From: Marinifilum caeruleilacunae
GTDB taxonomy: Bacteria > Bacteroidota > Bacteroidia > Bacteroidales > Marinifilaceae
Direction of reading: 5' to 3'
DNA: 43,712 nt
NCBI RefSeq assembly: GCF_013141825.1
Contig: NZ_RZNH01000044.1
Coordinates: 1-43,712, forward strand
Shown here: positions 1 through 8,048 of the stretch, piece by piece
How the letters are laid out: every line of letters starts with the position of its first letter
Position numbering within the stretch: the first letter of the stretch is position 1
Notes under the pieces: model-generated
What the model was told of the DNA's origin: nothing
Databases searched by the model: none
The model's input: only the letters and a program-made list of their open reading frames with translations
Made by a program: the position numbers and the translations under genes

Positions 1-57
1 AAGCCCGTTAGCGCCGATGGTACTGCAGAGATGTGGGAGAGTAGGTCGACGCCAACC
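1..57 (+). rRNA. rrf: 5S ribosomal RNA, 3' end only
   Basis: The first bases match the conserved 3' half of bacterial 5S rRNA, including the GATGGTACTGC block and GTGGGAGAGTAGGTCG, the usual Bacteroidota form. The gene starts outside the window, so an rRNA operon probably lies just upstream. The exact 3' end is judged from where the conserved pairing strand (GCCAACCT) stops, just before a terminator hairpin. Confidence 0.93.
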
Positions 58-60
58 TTT

Positions 61-100
61 AAAGAGTCTTATTCCTTATGGAGTGAGACTCTTTTTTTTT
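61..100 (+). terminator. rRNA operon terminator
   Basis: A perfect 9-bp stem (AAAGAGTCT at 61-69 with AGACTCTTT at 86-94) is followed by an uninterrupted T-run to 100. It lies directly behind the 5S gene and so should end the rRNA transcript. Confidence 0.9.
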
Positions 101-120
101 GCCCAAAAGTCAACAAACTT

Positions 121-148
121 TCAGCTGTCAGCTCTCAGCCACCAGCTA
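121..148. repeat. heptanucleotide tandem repeat (TCAGCTN), about 4 units
   Basis: Four 7-bp units follow one another: TCAGCTG, TCAGCTC, TCAGCCA, CCAGCTA. There is no coding frame worth calling. Heptad microsatellites of this TCAGCTN type occur in intergenic DNA of many bacteria; no function is implied. Confidence 0.75.
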
Positions 149-152
149 ACCA

Positions 153-345
153 CAATAATTGTACTATCCAAGGTTACTGAGCGGAGTCAAATATGGTCTC
201 GAAATAATTGTATTGTCCAAAGGTTCCTGAGCGGAGTCGACTGCTATCTTGAAATAATTGTATTGTCCAAAGGTTCCTGAGCGGAGTCGACTGCTATCTT
301 GAAATAATTGTATTGTCCAAAGGTTCCTGAGCGGAGTCGAAGGAC
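153..345. repeat. 50-bp tandem repeat with GAGCGGAGTCGA core, about 3.8 copies
   Basis: Units starting at 201, 251 and 301 share at least 40 bases, from GAAATAATTG to GAGCGGAGTCGA. The copies at 201 and 251 are identical over all 50 bases. A diverged copy (153-200) precedes them, and the last unit ends in GAAGGACC. In that last copy GGTTCCT and AGGACC can pair, making a short hairpin around the GAGCGGAGTC core. That core resembles a short palindromic intergenic element common in Bacteroidota and some other phyla. There are no unique spacers, so it is not a CRISPR array. The rest of 101-436 shows no gene. Confidence 0.88.
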
Positions 346-436
346 CGATTTACTCAATTAATATGATAAAGGATACTTATCCTATTAACTTTCAGTAAAA
401 TTCCTTCGATTCGTCTGATGTTTTTCCTCTTATAAA

Positions 437-466
437 TTGCTTTGTAGAAAATATTGCTTAATTTTG
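437..466 (+). promoter_or_regulatory. rpsO promoter (Bacteroidota type)
   Basis: TTG at 437-439, a 19-bp spacer and TAATTTTG at 459-466 match the TTG/TAnnTTTG consensus of the Bacteroidota housekeeping sigma factor. The start point would be about 473, giving a leader of about 50 nt before rpsO. Confidence 0.72.
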
Positions 467-522
467 CAAATTGATTGTGAATAGCAATCTTTAATAACAA
501 ATTAATTTTAAATAAAAGAATT

Positions 523-792
523 ATGTATTTATCAGCAGAGAAAAAGCAAGAGCTTTTCGAAAAGTACGGGAAGTCTAACAAAGACACTGGGACTGCAGAA
601 TCTCAGATCGCCTTGTTTTCTTACCGTATCGCTCACTTAACTGAGCACTTGAAAAACAACAGAAAAGATTACAGTACCCAACGTGCACTGCAATTGCTAG
701 TAGGTAAAAGAAGAAATCTTCTTGATTACTTAAAAGCAAAAGATATTGAAAGATACAGAGCTATTATCAAAGCTTTAAATATTCGTAAATAA
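523..792 (+). CDS. rpsO: 30S ribosomal protein S15
   Basis: This 89-residue protein is the standard length for S15, the primary 16S rRNA-binding protein that nucleates assembly of the 30S platform. The family signature is clear: the early GTAESQIA segment, the HL-TEHLK helix, and the LVGKRRNLLDYL motif followed by RYRAIIKAL near the C-terminus. ATG at 523 follows an A-rich leader with no Shine-Dalgarno, normal for this phylum. It has its own promoter and a strong terminator, then pnp. The rpsO-pnp order is conserved in many bacteria; in E. coli S15 represses its own mRNA and PNPase takes part in its turnover. No autoregulatory pseudoknot could be confirmed by eye in the leader. Confidence 0.98.
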   Translation: MYLSAEKKQELFEKYGKSNKDTGTAESQIALFSYRIAHLTEHLKNNRKDYSTQRALQLLVGKRRNLLDYLKAKDIERYRAIIKALNIRK

Positions 793-801
793 TATCATAT
801 T

Positions 802-835
802 AAAGCAATCCCGAGTAATCGGGATTGCTTTTTAT
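802..835 (+). terminator. rpsO terminator
   Basis: A perfect 13-bp stem (802-814 with 819-831) is closed by a GTAA tetraloop of the GNRA class and followed by T-rich sequence. It separates rpsO from pnp, so read-through or a separate promoter must supply pnp mRNA. Confidence 0.92.
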
Positions 836-891
836 ATATTGGCGACACCTTGTTGCTTATCCAAAAAGAAGTTTGAAATAAACTACAAAAG

Positions 892-3036
892 ATGAAAGTG
901 ATCGAAAAAATAATTGAATTAGGTGATGGAAGGTCCATCACAATTGAAACAGGTAAATTAGCAAAACAAGCTGATGGATCTGTAGTAGTAAAAATGGGTA
1001 AGACCATGTTGTTGGCAACAGTAGTATCCGCTAAGGACGCAAAACCTGATGTTGACTTTATGCCTTTGTCTGTTGATTACAAAGAAAAATTTAGTGCATT
1101 AGGAAGATTCCCTGGTGGTTTCATGAAAAGAGAAGGTAGACCTTCTGATTATGAGATTTTAGTTTCTCGTCTTGTGGATCGTGCTCTACGTCCACTATTC
1201 CCGGAAGATTATCATGCTGATACTTTTGTATCTATCAGTCTGATTTCTGCGGATGCAGATACCATGCCTGATGCTTTGGCTGGTTTAGCTGCCTCAGCTG
1301 CCCTTGCTGTTTCTGACATTCCATTCCTGGAGCCAATTTCAGAAGTACGTGTGGCTAGAGTTGATGGGGAATATAAAATTAACCCAACTCGTACAGAATT
1401 AGAAGCTGCGGATCTTGATATGATCGTTGCTGCTACTATGGAAAATATTATGATGGTGGAAGGTGAAATGGACGAAGTTTCTGAAGCAGAAATGCTAGAG
1501 GCTATCAAAGTTGCACACGAAGCTATTAAAGTTCAGTGCCAGGCTCAGATTGAATTAACTGAGGAAGTTGGTAAAACTGAAAAGAGAGAATATTGTCATG
1601 AAAATAACGACGAAGAATTGCGTCAGTTAATCATCGACAAAACTTACGACAAGGTATTAGAGGTTGCTCGTCGTAAGAATGCTAACAAACACCAGCGTGC
1701 TGAAGATTTCGCAGCTGTTAAGGAAGAGTTTGTAGCTGAATACTCTGAAGGAAAAGAGGAAGAAGAAATTAATATGACACTTATTGGCCGTTACTACCAC
1801 GATGTGGAAAAAGAAGCGGTTCGAAATATGGTATTGGAAGACAGATTACGTTTAGATGGTCGTGAGACTGCTGAGATTCGTCCAATCTGGTCTGAAATTG
1901 ATTACTTACCAGGAGCTCATGGTTCTGCTGTGTTTACTCGTGGTGAAACTCAATCATTAACTTCTGTAACATTAGGAACTAAACTTGATGAGAAGATTGT
2001 TGATGATGTATTGTATCAAGGAAAAGAGAAGTTTGTTCTACATTACAACTTCCCTCCATTCTCAACTGGTGATGCTCGTCCAACACGTGGTATCAGCCGT
2101 CGTGAAGTTGGTCACGGTAACCTTGCATTCCGTGCTCTTAAAGGTATGATTCCTGCAGATTCTCCATATGCAATCCGTGTTGTTTCGGATATCCTGGAAT
2201 CTAATGGTTCATCATCTATGGCAACTGTTTGTGCCGGAACATTGGCATTAATGGATGCAGGTATCCAAATTAAGAAGCCAGTTACTGGTATCGCAATGGG
2301 ATTGATTTCAACTCCTGGTGCTGAAAAGTATGCTGTTCTTTCTGATATCTTAGGAGATGAAGATCACTTGGGTGATATGGACTTTAAAGTAACAGGAACC
2401 AGAGATGGTATTACTGCAACTCAAATGGATATTAAGGTTGATGGACTTCCATACGAAGTGTTAGCGCAAGCTTTAGAACAAGCACGTCAAGGTCGTTTAC
2501 ATATCCTGGATAAGATTGGTGAAACAATCGAAGAGCCAAGAGAAGACTTGAAACCACATGCTCCGCGTATCGTATCAATGGAGATTCCAAAAGATATGAT
2601 TGGTGCAGTTATCGGTCCTGGTGGAAAAATTATCCAGGAAATTCAGGAAGTTACTGGTGCTGTAATCGTAATTGAGGAAGTTGACGGTAAAGGTATTGTT
2701 GATATTTCAGCTGATAACAAAGAATCGATTGATGCTGCTGTAGCAAGAGTAAAAGGAATTGTTGCTGTACCTGAAGTAGGAGAAATCTACAAAGGAAAAG
2801 TAAAATCAATCGTAACTTTCGGTGCATTTATCGAAATTCTTCCAGGTAAGGATGGATTGCTTCACATTTCTGAAATCGAACACAGAAGACTTCAAACTGT
2901 TGATGAAGTATTGAAAGAAGGTGAGGAAGTAGAAGTGAAGTTGATCGATATCGATGCGAAATCTGGTAAACTGAAACTTTCGAGAAAGGTATTGTTGCCA
3001 AAACCTGAAAGAAAGAAAAAAGAAGAGAAAAAATAA
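892..3036 (+). CDS. pnp: polyribonucleotide nucleotidyltransferase (PNPase)
   Basis: This 714-residue enzyme degrades RNA phosphorolytically from the 3' end, and can add nucleotides in reverse, as a homotrimer in the cytoplasm. Domains in order: RNase PH core 1 (about 12-145), all-helical linker (about 150-225), catalytic RNase PH core 2 (about 320-500, with [18 protein letters not shown] near 390 and [14 protein letters not shown] near 483), KH domain ([11 protein letters not shown] near 573, intact GxGG loop) and S1 domain (from about 628, [16 protein letters not shown]). The tail is a lysine/glutamate run. Length and all domains are complete. ATG at 892 follows an A-rich stretch. It is likely to work with other RNA turnover factors encoded elsewhere. 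Confidence 0.98.
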   Translation: MKVIEKIIELGDGRSITIETGKLAKQADGSVVVKMGKTMLLATVVSAKDAKPDVDFMPLSVDYKEKFSALGRFPGGFMKREGRPSDYEILVSRLVDRALRPLFPEDYHADTFVSISLISADADTMPDALAGLAASAALAVSDIPFLEPISEVRVARVDGEYKINPTRTELEAADLDMIVAATMENIMMVEGEMDEVSEAEMLEAIKVAHEAIKVQCQAQIELTEEVGKTEKREYCHENNDEELRQLIIDKTYDKVLEVARRKNANKHQRAEDFAAVKEEFVAEYSEGKEEEEINMTLIGRYYHDVEKEAVRNMVLEDRLRLDGRETAEIRPIWSEIDYLPGAHGSAVFTRGETQSLTSVTLGTKLDEKIVDDVLYQGKEKFVLHYNFPPFSTGDARPTRGISRREVGHGNLAFRALKGMIPADSPYAIRVVSDILESNGSSSMATVCAGTLALMDAGIQIKKPVTGIAMGLISTPGAEKYAVLSDILGDEDHLGDMDFKVTGTRDGITATQMDIKVDGLPYEVLAQALEQARQGRLHILDKIGETIEEPREDLKPHAPRIVSMEIPKDMIGAVIGPGGKIIQEIQEVTGAVIVIEEVDGKGIVDISADNKESIDAAVARVKGIVAVPEVGEIYKGKVKSIVTFGAFIEILPGKDGLLHISEIEHRRLQTVDEVLKEGEEVEVKLIDIDAKSGKLKLSRKVLLPKPERKKKEEKK

Positions 3037-3055
3037 TTGATATATTTTGAATCTT

Positions 3056-3089
3056 AATCCCGGGAAACATTTCCCGGGATTTTTTTTTG
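3056..3089 (+). terminator. pnp terminator
   Basis: AATCCCGGGAAA (3056-3067) pairs with TTTCCCGGGATT (3070-3081) in a GC-rich stem with a tiny loop, followed by nine Ts. Confidence 0.93.
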
Positions 3090-3131
3090 ATTTTGCTTTG
3101 CCTATTTTAGCAGTGTAAAATAAATGAAAGA

Positions 3132-3620
3132 ATGGAAAAGAATTGGGTAGAAGCAATCTCTAAAAAGGTAGACCAGCAGGCTCAGGAATACATATCAGTG
3201 AAGGATTTTCGATTTTATCAGATTGAAAAGCTGAAACGAATTGCCAAATTGTTGGATCGACAAGGCTCTTGTTTGGATTGCAAATATGCAAAGGCAGAAT
3301 TGGAGAAAATTGTAGATGAATTGGATCGCCTGATCAATAAATCCGGAGTAAACAGAAGTGAATACGAGAAACGAGTAGAAAAACTATTGAAGCATCTGAA
3401 AAAAGAGCATGGGGTGTATCAAATTCATCATTTCACCTACACCTATTCGGCCATTTATGGATTGCTAGGAATGGTCTTCGGATTACTTTTAACCTACGGA
3501 TTGTTTTACAGCTTTAACTCTACCGTATTTTTTCTTTGTGCCGGAGTAGGAATGATTGTAGGTAATATTCTGGGCAATAGAAAAGACCGGGAATGCAAAA
3601 GAAATGGAAAGCAATTGTAG
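3132..3620 (+). CDS. small membrane protein of unknown function, two C-terminal helices
   Basis: A 162-residue protein I cannot name. Residues 1-100 are strongly helical and charged, probably coiled coil, with a CLDC pair near residues 38-41 that could bind metal or form a disulfide. Residues about 105-128 and 131-150 are hydrophobic and look like two membrane helices joined by a short turn, followed by a basic tail (NRKDRECKRNGK). The likely topology is a cytoplasmic helical domain tethered to the inner membrane. An ATG 8 nt upstream (3124) is out of frame and closes quickly, so 3132 is preferred. It has a terminator on both sides, so it is probably monocistronic. Confidence 0.8.
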   Translation: MEKNWVEAISKKVDQQAQEYISVKDFRFYQIEKLKRIAKLLDRQGSCLDCKYAKAELEKIVDELDRLINKSGVNRSEYEKRVEKLLKHLKKEHGVYQIHHFTYTYSAIYGLLGMVFGLLLTYGLFYSFNSTVFFLCAGVGMIVGNILGNRKDRECKRNGKQL

Positions 3621-3670
3621 CGACTTGATATTTTTACATAAGTAGCTCAAAAATAACAGGATATAAAAGC

Positions 3671-3719
3671 AAAGAGTCAATGTTGATATTTTTTATCAAA
3701 ATTGGCTCTTTCTTTCTTT
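3671..3719 (+). terminator. terminator between membrane protein and deoxynucleoside kinase
   Basis: AAAGAGTCAAT (3671-3681) pairs with ATTGGCTCTTT (3701-3711) with one wobble, and an inner TTGATA/TATCAA helix extends the hairpin. T-rich sequence follows. Confidence 0.8.
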
Positions 3720-3784
3720 AAAAAAGCCTGATATTTGCGCGTCATTTTTTATTTTTATGTCTCCAAATTACAAACACGTTTTTA

Positions 3785-4420
3785 ATGGATTATAATTTTA
3801 TCGTAATTGAAGGTAATATAGGCGCCGGAAAAACTACTCTTTCACATAAAATATCAGAAGATCGTAATGCGAAACTGATTTTAGAGCAGTTTGCCGAAAA
3901 TCCCTTTTTGCCTAAATTTTATAAAGATCCTGAGAAATATTCTTTCCCATTGGAGATGTCGTTTTTGGCTGATCGGTACAACCAGTTAAAGAAGGAATTA
4001 AGCGAACGTGACCTGTTTAAATCCTTTACCATATCCGATTATTACTTTATGAAATCGCTGATCTTCTCGAAGCAAACCCTTCAGGACGATGAGTACACAT
4101 TGTACCGCCAGTTTTTTCATATCATCTACAATTCACTGCCCAAGCCTGATCTGTACGTTTACCTGCATTCCAATGTAGACAAATTGCTATCGAATATTAA
4201 GAAACGCGGGCGCGATTACGAACAGGAGATTACAGCCGAATATTTACTGAAGATTCAGGACAGTTATTTCGAGTTTTTTAAGCAGCAGCGCGACCTTAAG
4301 TTTTTGGTAATTGATACCAACAATATCGACTTTGTTAACCAAGAAAGTGATTATGAGAAGATTACCGAAGCGATATTTCACACAGAATGTAAAGCAGGCT
4401 TAAATCGAATAATTCTCTGA
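3785..4420 (+). CDS. deoxynucleoside kinase
   Basis: A 211-residue member of the dNK/dCK family, which phosphorylates deoxynucleosides (purine or pyrimidine; the substrate is not decidable here) with ATP in nucleotide salvage. Visible motifs: P-loop GNIGAGKTTL at residues 10-19, the EQFAENPFLPKFY substrate-site segment near 38-50, the DRY motif (LADRYNQL) near 62-69, and the lid RGRDYE near 141-146. The length fits bacterial family members. ATG at 3785 directly precedes the IVIEGNIG strand, so the N-terminus is secure. It is monocistronic between terminators. The last ten residues (KAGLNRIIL) look like a non-conserved tail. Confidence 0.92.
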   Translation: MDYNFIVIEGNIGAGKTTLSHKISEDRNAKLILEQFAENPFLPKFYKDPEKYSFPLEMSFLADRYNQLKKELSERDLFKSFTISDYYFMKSLIFSKQTLQDDEYTLYRQFFHIIYNSLPKPDLYVYLHSNVDKLLSNIKKRGRDYEQEITAEYLLKIQDSYFEFFKQQRDLKFLVIDTNNIDFVNQESDYEKITEAIFHTECKAGLNRIIL

Positions 4421-4477
4421 AAGCCCTGAAAAATCAAATAAAAAGACCGAATAAATTTAATTTGCATAAAATTTTCT

Positions 4478-4485
4478 TAAATTTG
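4478..4485 (+). promoter_or_regulatory. promoter -7 element of the TPR lipoprotein gene
   Basis: TAAATTTG matches TAnnTTTG; the upstream element is weak (TTTA about 18 bp before it). The start point would be about 4492, leaving an A-rich 44-nt leader. Confidence 0.55.
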
Positions 4486-4535
4486 TTTTTGAACTAGAAT
4501 ATAATTTTAAAAGTTAAAATAATTAAGTAGTTGTT

Positions 4536-6260
4536 ATGAAAAGATCAAAGGTTATTTCCTTAGCTTCTTTGGCTTTAGCAGGATTAGTACTTACAAGCTG
4601 TGCTGGTCTTAATAAGATGAAGAAAGAAGCAAGCGATATCAAGTATCAGGTGACTCCTGAAGTGTTGGAAGCACACGCTGATATGGTTGATGTAAAAGTT
4701 GTTGTAAACATTCCAGGTGGATACTTTAACAAGAAAGCCACTGTTGTTGCAACTCCTGTACTTAAGTTCGAAGGTGGCGAAAAAGCATTCCCATCTAAAA
4801 CTTTACAAGGCGAGAAAGTTCAAGGAAACAATACTGTAGTTCCTTTTGAAACTGGTAAAACAATTACCTACACCGGTAAAGTTCCTTACGAACAAGCGAT
4901 GAGAATTTCTGACCTTGAAGTTAGAATGACTGCTAGCAAAGGTGAGCAATCAGTTGATTTCGATCCATATAAAATTGCTGATGGTGTAGTTGCTACAGCT
5001 ACTATGGTGCAGAACAAGCCAATGAACATTATTGGTAAAGATGCTTTCCAAAGAATTATTCCTGAAACTCAAGATGCTGATCTTCACTACCTAATCAACA
5101 GCTCACAAGTTCGTTGGTCGGAAATGAAAGCTGAAGATGTGAAAGCTCTTAAAGCTTACTTAGACGCAGTTAAAGCTGACGAAAAGAAAGAATACAAAGG
5201 AGTTGAAGTATCTGCTTATGCATCTCCTGATGGAAAGCAAGATTGGAATGAGAAATTAGCTGGTAAGCGTGAAGTTTCTTCTTCTAAGTATATCAAGAAA
5301 GAAATGAAGAGAGCTAAGATGGAAGAATATGCTGCTGAAGAATTCTTCAAGTCTAAAGTTACTCCAGAAGACTGGGAAGGTTTCCAAAAGTTAATGAAAG
5401 CTTCAAACATCCAGGATAAAGAATTGATTCTTCGCGTTCTTTCTATGTACTCAGATCCTGAAGTACGTGAAAAAGAAATCAGAAACATTTCTGCTGCTTT
5501 CGACGATGTAAAGAAAGAAGTACTTCCTAAATTAAGAAGAGCTAAATTCACTGTTAACGTTGACCTAATTGGTAAGTCTGACGCTGAATTGAAAGATCTT
5601 GGAATGAATAACCCAGCTGAACTAAACGTTGAAGAATTATTATATTCTGCTACTTTAGTTGAGTCTGCTGATGATAAATTGAAAATTTACGAAGCTGCTA
5701 AGAAGCAATTCTCTAAAGACTGGAGAGGTTATAACGACGCTGGTATGATCTTATTCGGTATGGGTAAAGTTGCTGATGCCAAATCTAACTTCGAAAAAGC
5801 TGATCAGCTTTCAGCTAACAACCCAGTTGTGAAAAACAACTTAGGTGCTGTTGAGTTAGTAAACGGAAACGTTGCTGAAGCAGAAGTTCTTTTCGGTGCT
5901 GCAACTGGTGCTGGTAAAGAAGTAAACTACAACCAAGGTATTGTTGCTATCATGAAAGCTGATTACGATACTGCTGTGAAGCACTTCGGTGACTGTCCAT
6001 CAGTAAACGCTGCTTTGGCTAACATCTTAGCTGGTAAAAACAATGTTGCTCTTGAAAAATTAAACGCTAACACTAGCGATGCTGCAATGGTATACTACCT
6101 AAAAGCTGTTGTAGGTGCAAGAACTGCTAATAACAACTTAGTGTTCACTAACCTTGAAACTGCTGTAGCAAAAGATGCTTCTTTAAAATCAGTAGCGAAG
6201 TCTGATATGGAATTTGCGAAAGTATTCGAAGATGCTAAATTCAAAGCTATCGTTGAGTAA
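4536..6260 (+). CDS. outer-membrane-type lipoprotein with OmpA-like segment and TPR repeats
   Basis: A 574-residue protein with a lipoprotein signal (lipobox LTSC, Cys22), so it is lipidated and probably held in the outer membrane. Residues 40-170 form a beta-rich region; near 225-270 the segment EVSAYASPDGKQDWNEKLAGKR resembles the peptidoglycan-binding helix-strand part of OmpA domains, although the helix that follows is long and lysine-rich. Residues about 375-500 carry TPR-like repeats (WRGYNDAGMILFGMGKVADA, NPVVKNNLGAVELVNGNVAEA). Codon use is strongly biased to a few codons (GCT, GAA, AAA, GTT), as in highly expressed genes. It is monocistronic with its own promoter and terminator. A role as an abundant envelope scaffold is inference. 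Confidence 0.85.
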   Translation: MKRSKVISLASLALAGLVLTSCAGLNKMKKEASDIKYQVTPEVLEAHADMVDVKVVVNIPGGYFNKKATVVATPVLKFEGGEKAFPSKTLQGEKVQGNNTVVPFETGKTITYTGKVPYEQAMRISDLEVRMTASKGEQSVDFDPYKIADGVVATATMVQNKPMNIIGKDAFQRIIPETQDADLHYLINSSQVRWSEMKAEDVKALKAYLDAVKADEKKEYKGVEVSAYASPDGKQDWNEKLAGKREVSSSKYIKKEMKRAKMEEYAAEEFFKSKVTPEDWEGFQKLMKASNIQDKELILRVLSMYSDPEVREKEIRNISAAFDDVKKEVLPKLRRAKFTVNVDLIGKSDAELKDLGMNNPAELNVEELLYSATLVESADDKLKIYEAAKKQFSKDWRGYNDAGMILFGMGKVADAKSNFEKADQLSANNPVVKNNLGAVELVNGNVAEAEVLFGAATGAGKEVNYNQGIVAIMKADYDTAVKHFGDCPSVNAALANILAGKNNVALEKLNANTSDAAMVYYLKAVVGARTANNNLVFTNLETAVAKDASLKSVAKSDMEFAKVFEDAKFKAIVE

Positions 6261-6281
6261 TTAAGAATTACAAGATATATT

Positions 6282-6313
6282 AAAAGCGATCCAGTAATGG
6301 GTCGCTTTTTTTT
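6282..6313 (+). terminator. TPR lipoprotein gene terminator
   Basis: AAAAGCGATCCA (6282-6293) pairs with TGGGTCGCTTTT (6298-6309) across a GTAA loop with one G-T wobble; an eight-T run follows. The loop is the same as in the rpsO terminator. Confidence 0.9.
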
Positions 6314-6390
6314 ATTTAAGAACTTACGATATTTGTGTGATTTTTTTATCTTAGACGATCCTATAAATAAGGATTAAACAAGCGAATAAG

Positions 6391-7182
6391 ATGGAGATAT
6401 TAATTCCTCAGAAACTAACAAATAACTTTCAAGGCGTCGTATTTTTTACCGAACTGTATCATCGTACAAAGAAGTGCTATGGCGAAGAAATCGTGCTTAA
6501 TTTCGAGGAAACAAAAGTCTTTGAATCGAACTTGTTTTCGGCATTGGGCTGCTTGATATCTGTGCTCGAGAAAAAGAAAAACAAACTTCGATTGGTAGGC
6601 ATACAAGAGTCTATTGCCAACCTATTCAACACCAAAAAGCTTGTAAATGGTGCTGCTCGTAAAGATTTGTGGAAGCATTTAATCAAATGCCAGAATTTCA
6701 CCAGTTCAAGCGAGGAAGCCTTATCGGAATACCTGGAAAAGAAGATCTTCCCGGAAAGACCTGATATCAGCCTTAATCAGCACCTAAAAATGGCCATACA
6801 GCTTTGTGTAGCCGAAGTCTTTCGAAATGCATTTGCTCACAGCAAGTGCCGCGAAGTTTTTATTGCACATTACTTTTCGGTATACAACAAAAAGCTATTT
6901 GTAAGCATTGTGAATAAAGGGAAAACTTTTACCGATGTCTCGAGTGTAAACCATCCCATTGCGGCCATGGAGTGGTCGGTTCAAAATGGAACTACCAGTG
7001 CAAAACGAAATCACAAAGGAATTGGAATTTATACCATCAGGCAGTTTGTGATGCAAAACCAGGGTAAAATTCAAATCATGTCGGGATCGGCAGTATGGAA
7101 ACAGGTAAAACAACGAACCTTCTCGAAAGAGTACGAGAAGGCATTTCCTGGATCGCTGATTACCTTGGAGTTTAACCTCTAA
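6391..7182 (+). CDS. STAS-like / HATPase (GHKL) regulatory protein
   Basis: A 263-residue cytoplasmic protein with two recognisable parts. Residues 1-80 resemble a STAS-type regulatory domain (EEIVLNFEETKVFESNLFSALGCLISVL). Residues about 125-263 form a GHKL ATPase domain: N box VAEVFRNAFAH near 146-156, a G1-box-like VNKGKTF near 175-181 and a G2 box KGIGIYTIRQFV near 210-221. The usual Asp of the G1 box is Asn here, which may weaken ATP binding. There is no dimerisation/phosphoacceptor histidine domain, so it is not a standard sensor kinase; anti-sigma or partner-switch-like regulation is one possibility. Its stop lies 1 nt from the stop of the convergent methyltransferase gene. Confidence 0.75.
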   Translation: MEILIPQKLTNNFQGVVFFTELYHRTKKCYGEEIVLNFEETKVFESNLFSALGCLISVLEKKKNKLRLVGIQESIANLFNTKKLVNGAARKDLWKHLIKCQNFTSSSEEALSEYLEKKIFPERPDISLNQHLKMAIQLCVAEVFRNAFAHSKCREVFIAHYFSVYNKKLFVSIVNKGKTFTDVSSVNHPIAAMEWSVQNGTTSAKRNHKGIGIYTIRQFVMQNQGKIQIMSGSAVWKQVKQRTFSKEYEKAFPGSLITLEFNL

Positions 7183-7183
7183 A

Positions 7184-7720
7184 CTACTTTCGATAGTTCA
7201 TTTTCGAGAACAAATCCCAAAGTACAATTCCGCAGCTAACCGAAATGTTGAAAGAGTGCTTGGTGCCAAACTGTGGAATCTCGATGCAACCATCCGATGC
7301 GTCTACCACTTTCTGCTGAACCCCTTTTACTTCGTTCCCAAAAACCAAGGCATACTTTTTCGAAGCATCGGTCTCGAAATTTTCAAGCGAAACACTGTTT
7401 TCTGCCTGCTCTACCGAATAGATTTCAAAGCCATTCTCCTTTAATTGTACAAGAGCATCTTCGGTATTCTTAAAATATTCCCAATGCACCGAATCTTCCG
7501 CGCCCAATGCCGTTTTGTGCAATTCGCGGTGTGGTGGAGTAGCCGTTATGCCACACAAATAAACAGCTTCGATTAATAGTGCATCCGAAGTACGAAATAC
7601 CGAACCAATATTGTTCAGGCTTCTTACATTATCCAATACAATAACAATTGGTGTTTTTTCCGATGCTTTAAATTCTTCTAGACTTTTGCGATCTAATTCG
7701 CTGTTTTTCAATTTTCTCAT
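7184..7720 (-). CDS. SpoU/TrmH-family RNA methyltransferase
   Basis: A 178-residue SPOUT-class enzyme that transfers methyl from S-adenosylmethionine to an RNA 2'-hydroxyl (tRNA or rRNA; target not decidable). All three SpoU motifs are present: motif 1 LDNVRSLNNIGSVFRTSDA (29-47, with the catalytic Arg), motif 2 ALVFGNEVKGVQ (near 123-134) and motif 3 IPQFGTKHSFNISVSCGIVL (near 147-166), which forms the trefoil knot. There is no N-terminal RNA-binding extension, so it is the short TrmH type. ATG at 7720 is the natural start. It is convergent with the HATPase gene and no terminator is visible between them. Confidence 0.92.
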   Translation of the reverse strand: MRKLKNSELDRKSLEEFKASEKTPIVIVLDNVRSLNNIGSVFRTSDALLIEAVYLCGITATPPHRELHKTALGAEDSVHWEYFKNTEDALVQLKENGFEIYSVEQAENSVSLENFETDASKKYALVFGNEVKGVQQKVVDASDGCIEIPQFGTKHSFNISVSCGIVLWDLFSKMNYRK

Positions 7721-7887
7721 TTGATAGTATTCTGTATGGCTTTAATGCGGAACAAAAATATAAAAAGAATCCGAATTCAATTTCCTGTCATCGGGCTAAT
7801 TCAAAACGGCCATCCATTTTATGCCATGCGCTTCTCCTTATAAGACTTTAATTCTTAACAAAATTACTAAATCGATATGCAGTACGC

Positions 7888-7918
7888 GTTGGTCGATGCT
7901 CAGCTATTGTTGGTCGAT
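7888..7918 (+). promoter_or_regulatory. putative LytTR-type operator: direct repeat GTTGGTCGAT x2, 21-bp period
   Basis: GTTGGTCGAT occurs at 7888-7897 and again at 7909-7918, exactly 21 bp (two helical turns) apart on the same face. LytTR-family response regulators bind paired direct repeats of about 9 bp with this period, and GTTGGT fits the core GTTN(A/G)(T/G) of their consensus. The second copy ends 5 bp before a promoter -33 element at 7924. The regulator itself is not in the window. The rest of 7740-7887 shows nothing recognisable. Confidence 0.5.
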
Positions 7919-7923
7919 ATCGC

Positions 7924-7954
7924 TTGTGATTTGAGCTTTCCTTATCTAGTTTAC
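7924..7954 (+). promoter_or_regulatory. putative promoter of the 8.0-9.5 kb accessory cluster
   Basis: TTG at 7924-7926, a 20-bp spacer and TAGTTTAC at 7947-7954 (two mismatches to TAnnTTTG). A weak -7 element next to an activator-type direct repeat fits a promoter that needs activation. A leader of about 90 nt would follow; it contains AGGAGGT at 7976-7982 ahead of a three-codon ORF (7993-8004). Confidence 0.4.
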
Positions 7955-8048
7955 AGGGTGTTATAAAAAAACGAAAGGAGGTGCAAGTTGAAATGATTGA
8001 ATGATTTAGAGAAATAACAGGAATTACAAATTGTTAAAAGCTTTAAAA

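Noticed and set aside
17-280. 87-codon open frame across 5S rRNA and the tandem repeats
   Set aside because: It overlaps a structural RNA and its terminator, and its sequence comes from the 50-bp repeat.
153-345. CRISPR-like spacing of repeats
   Set aside because: The units are contiguous 50-bp tandem copies with no unique spacers, and no cas genes lie in the window.
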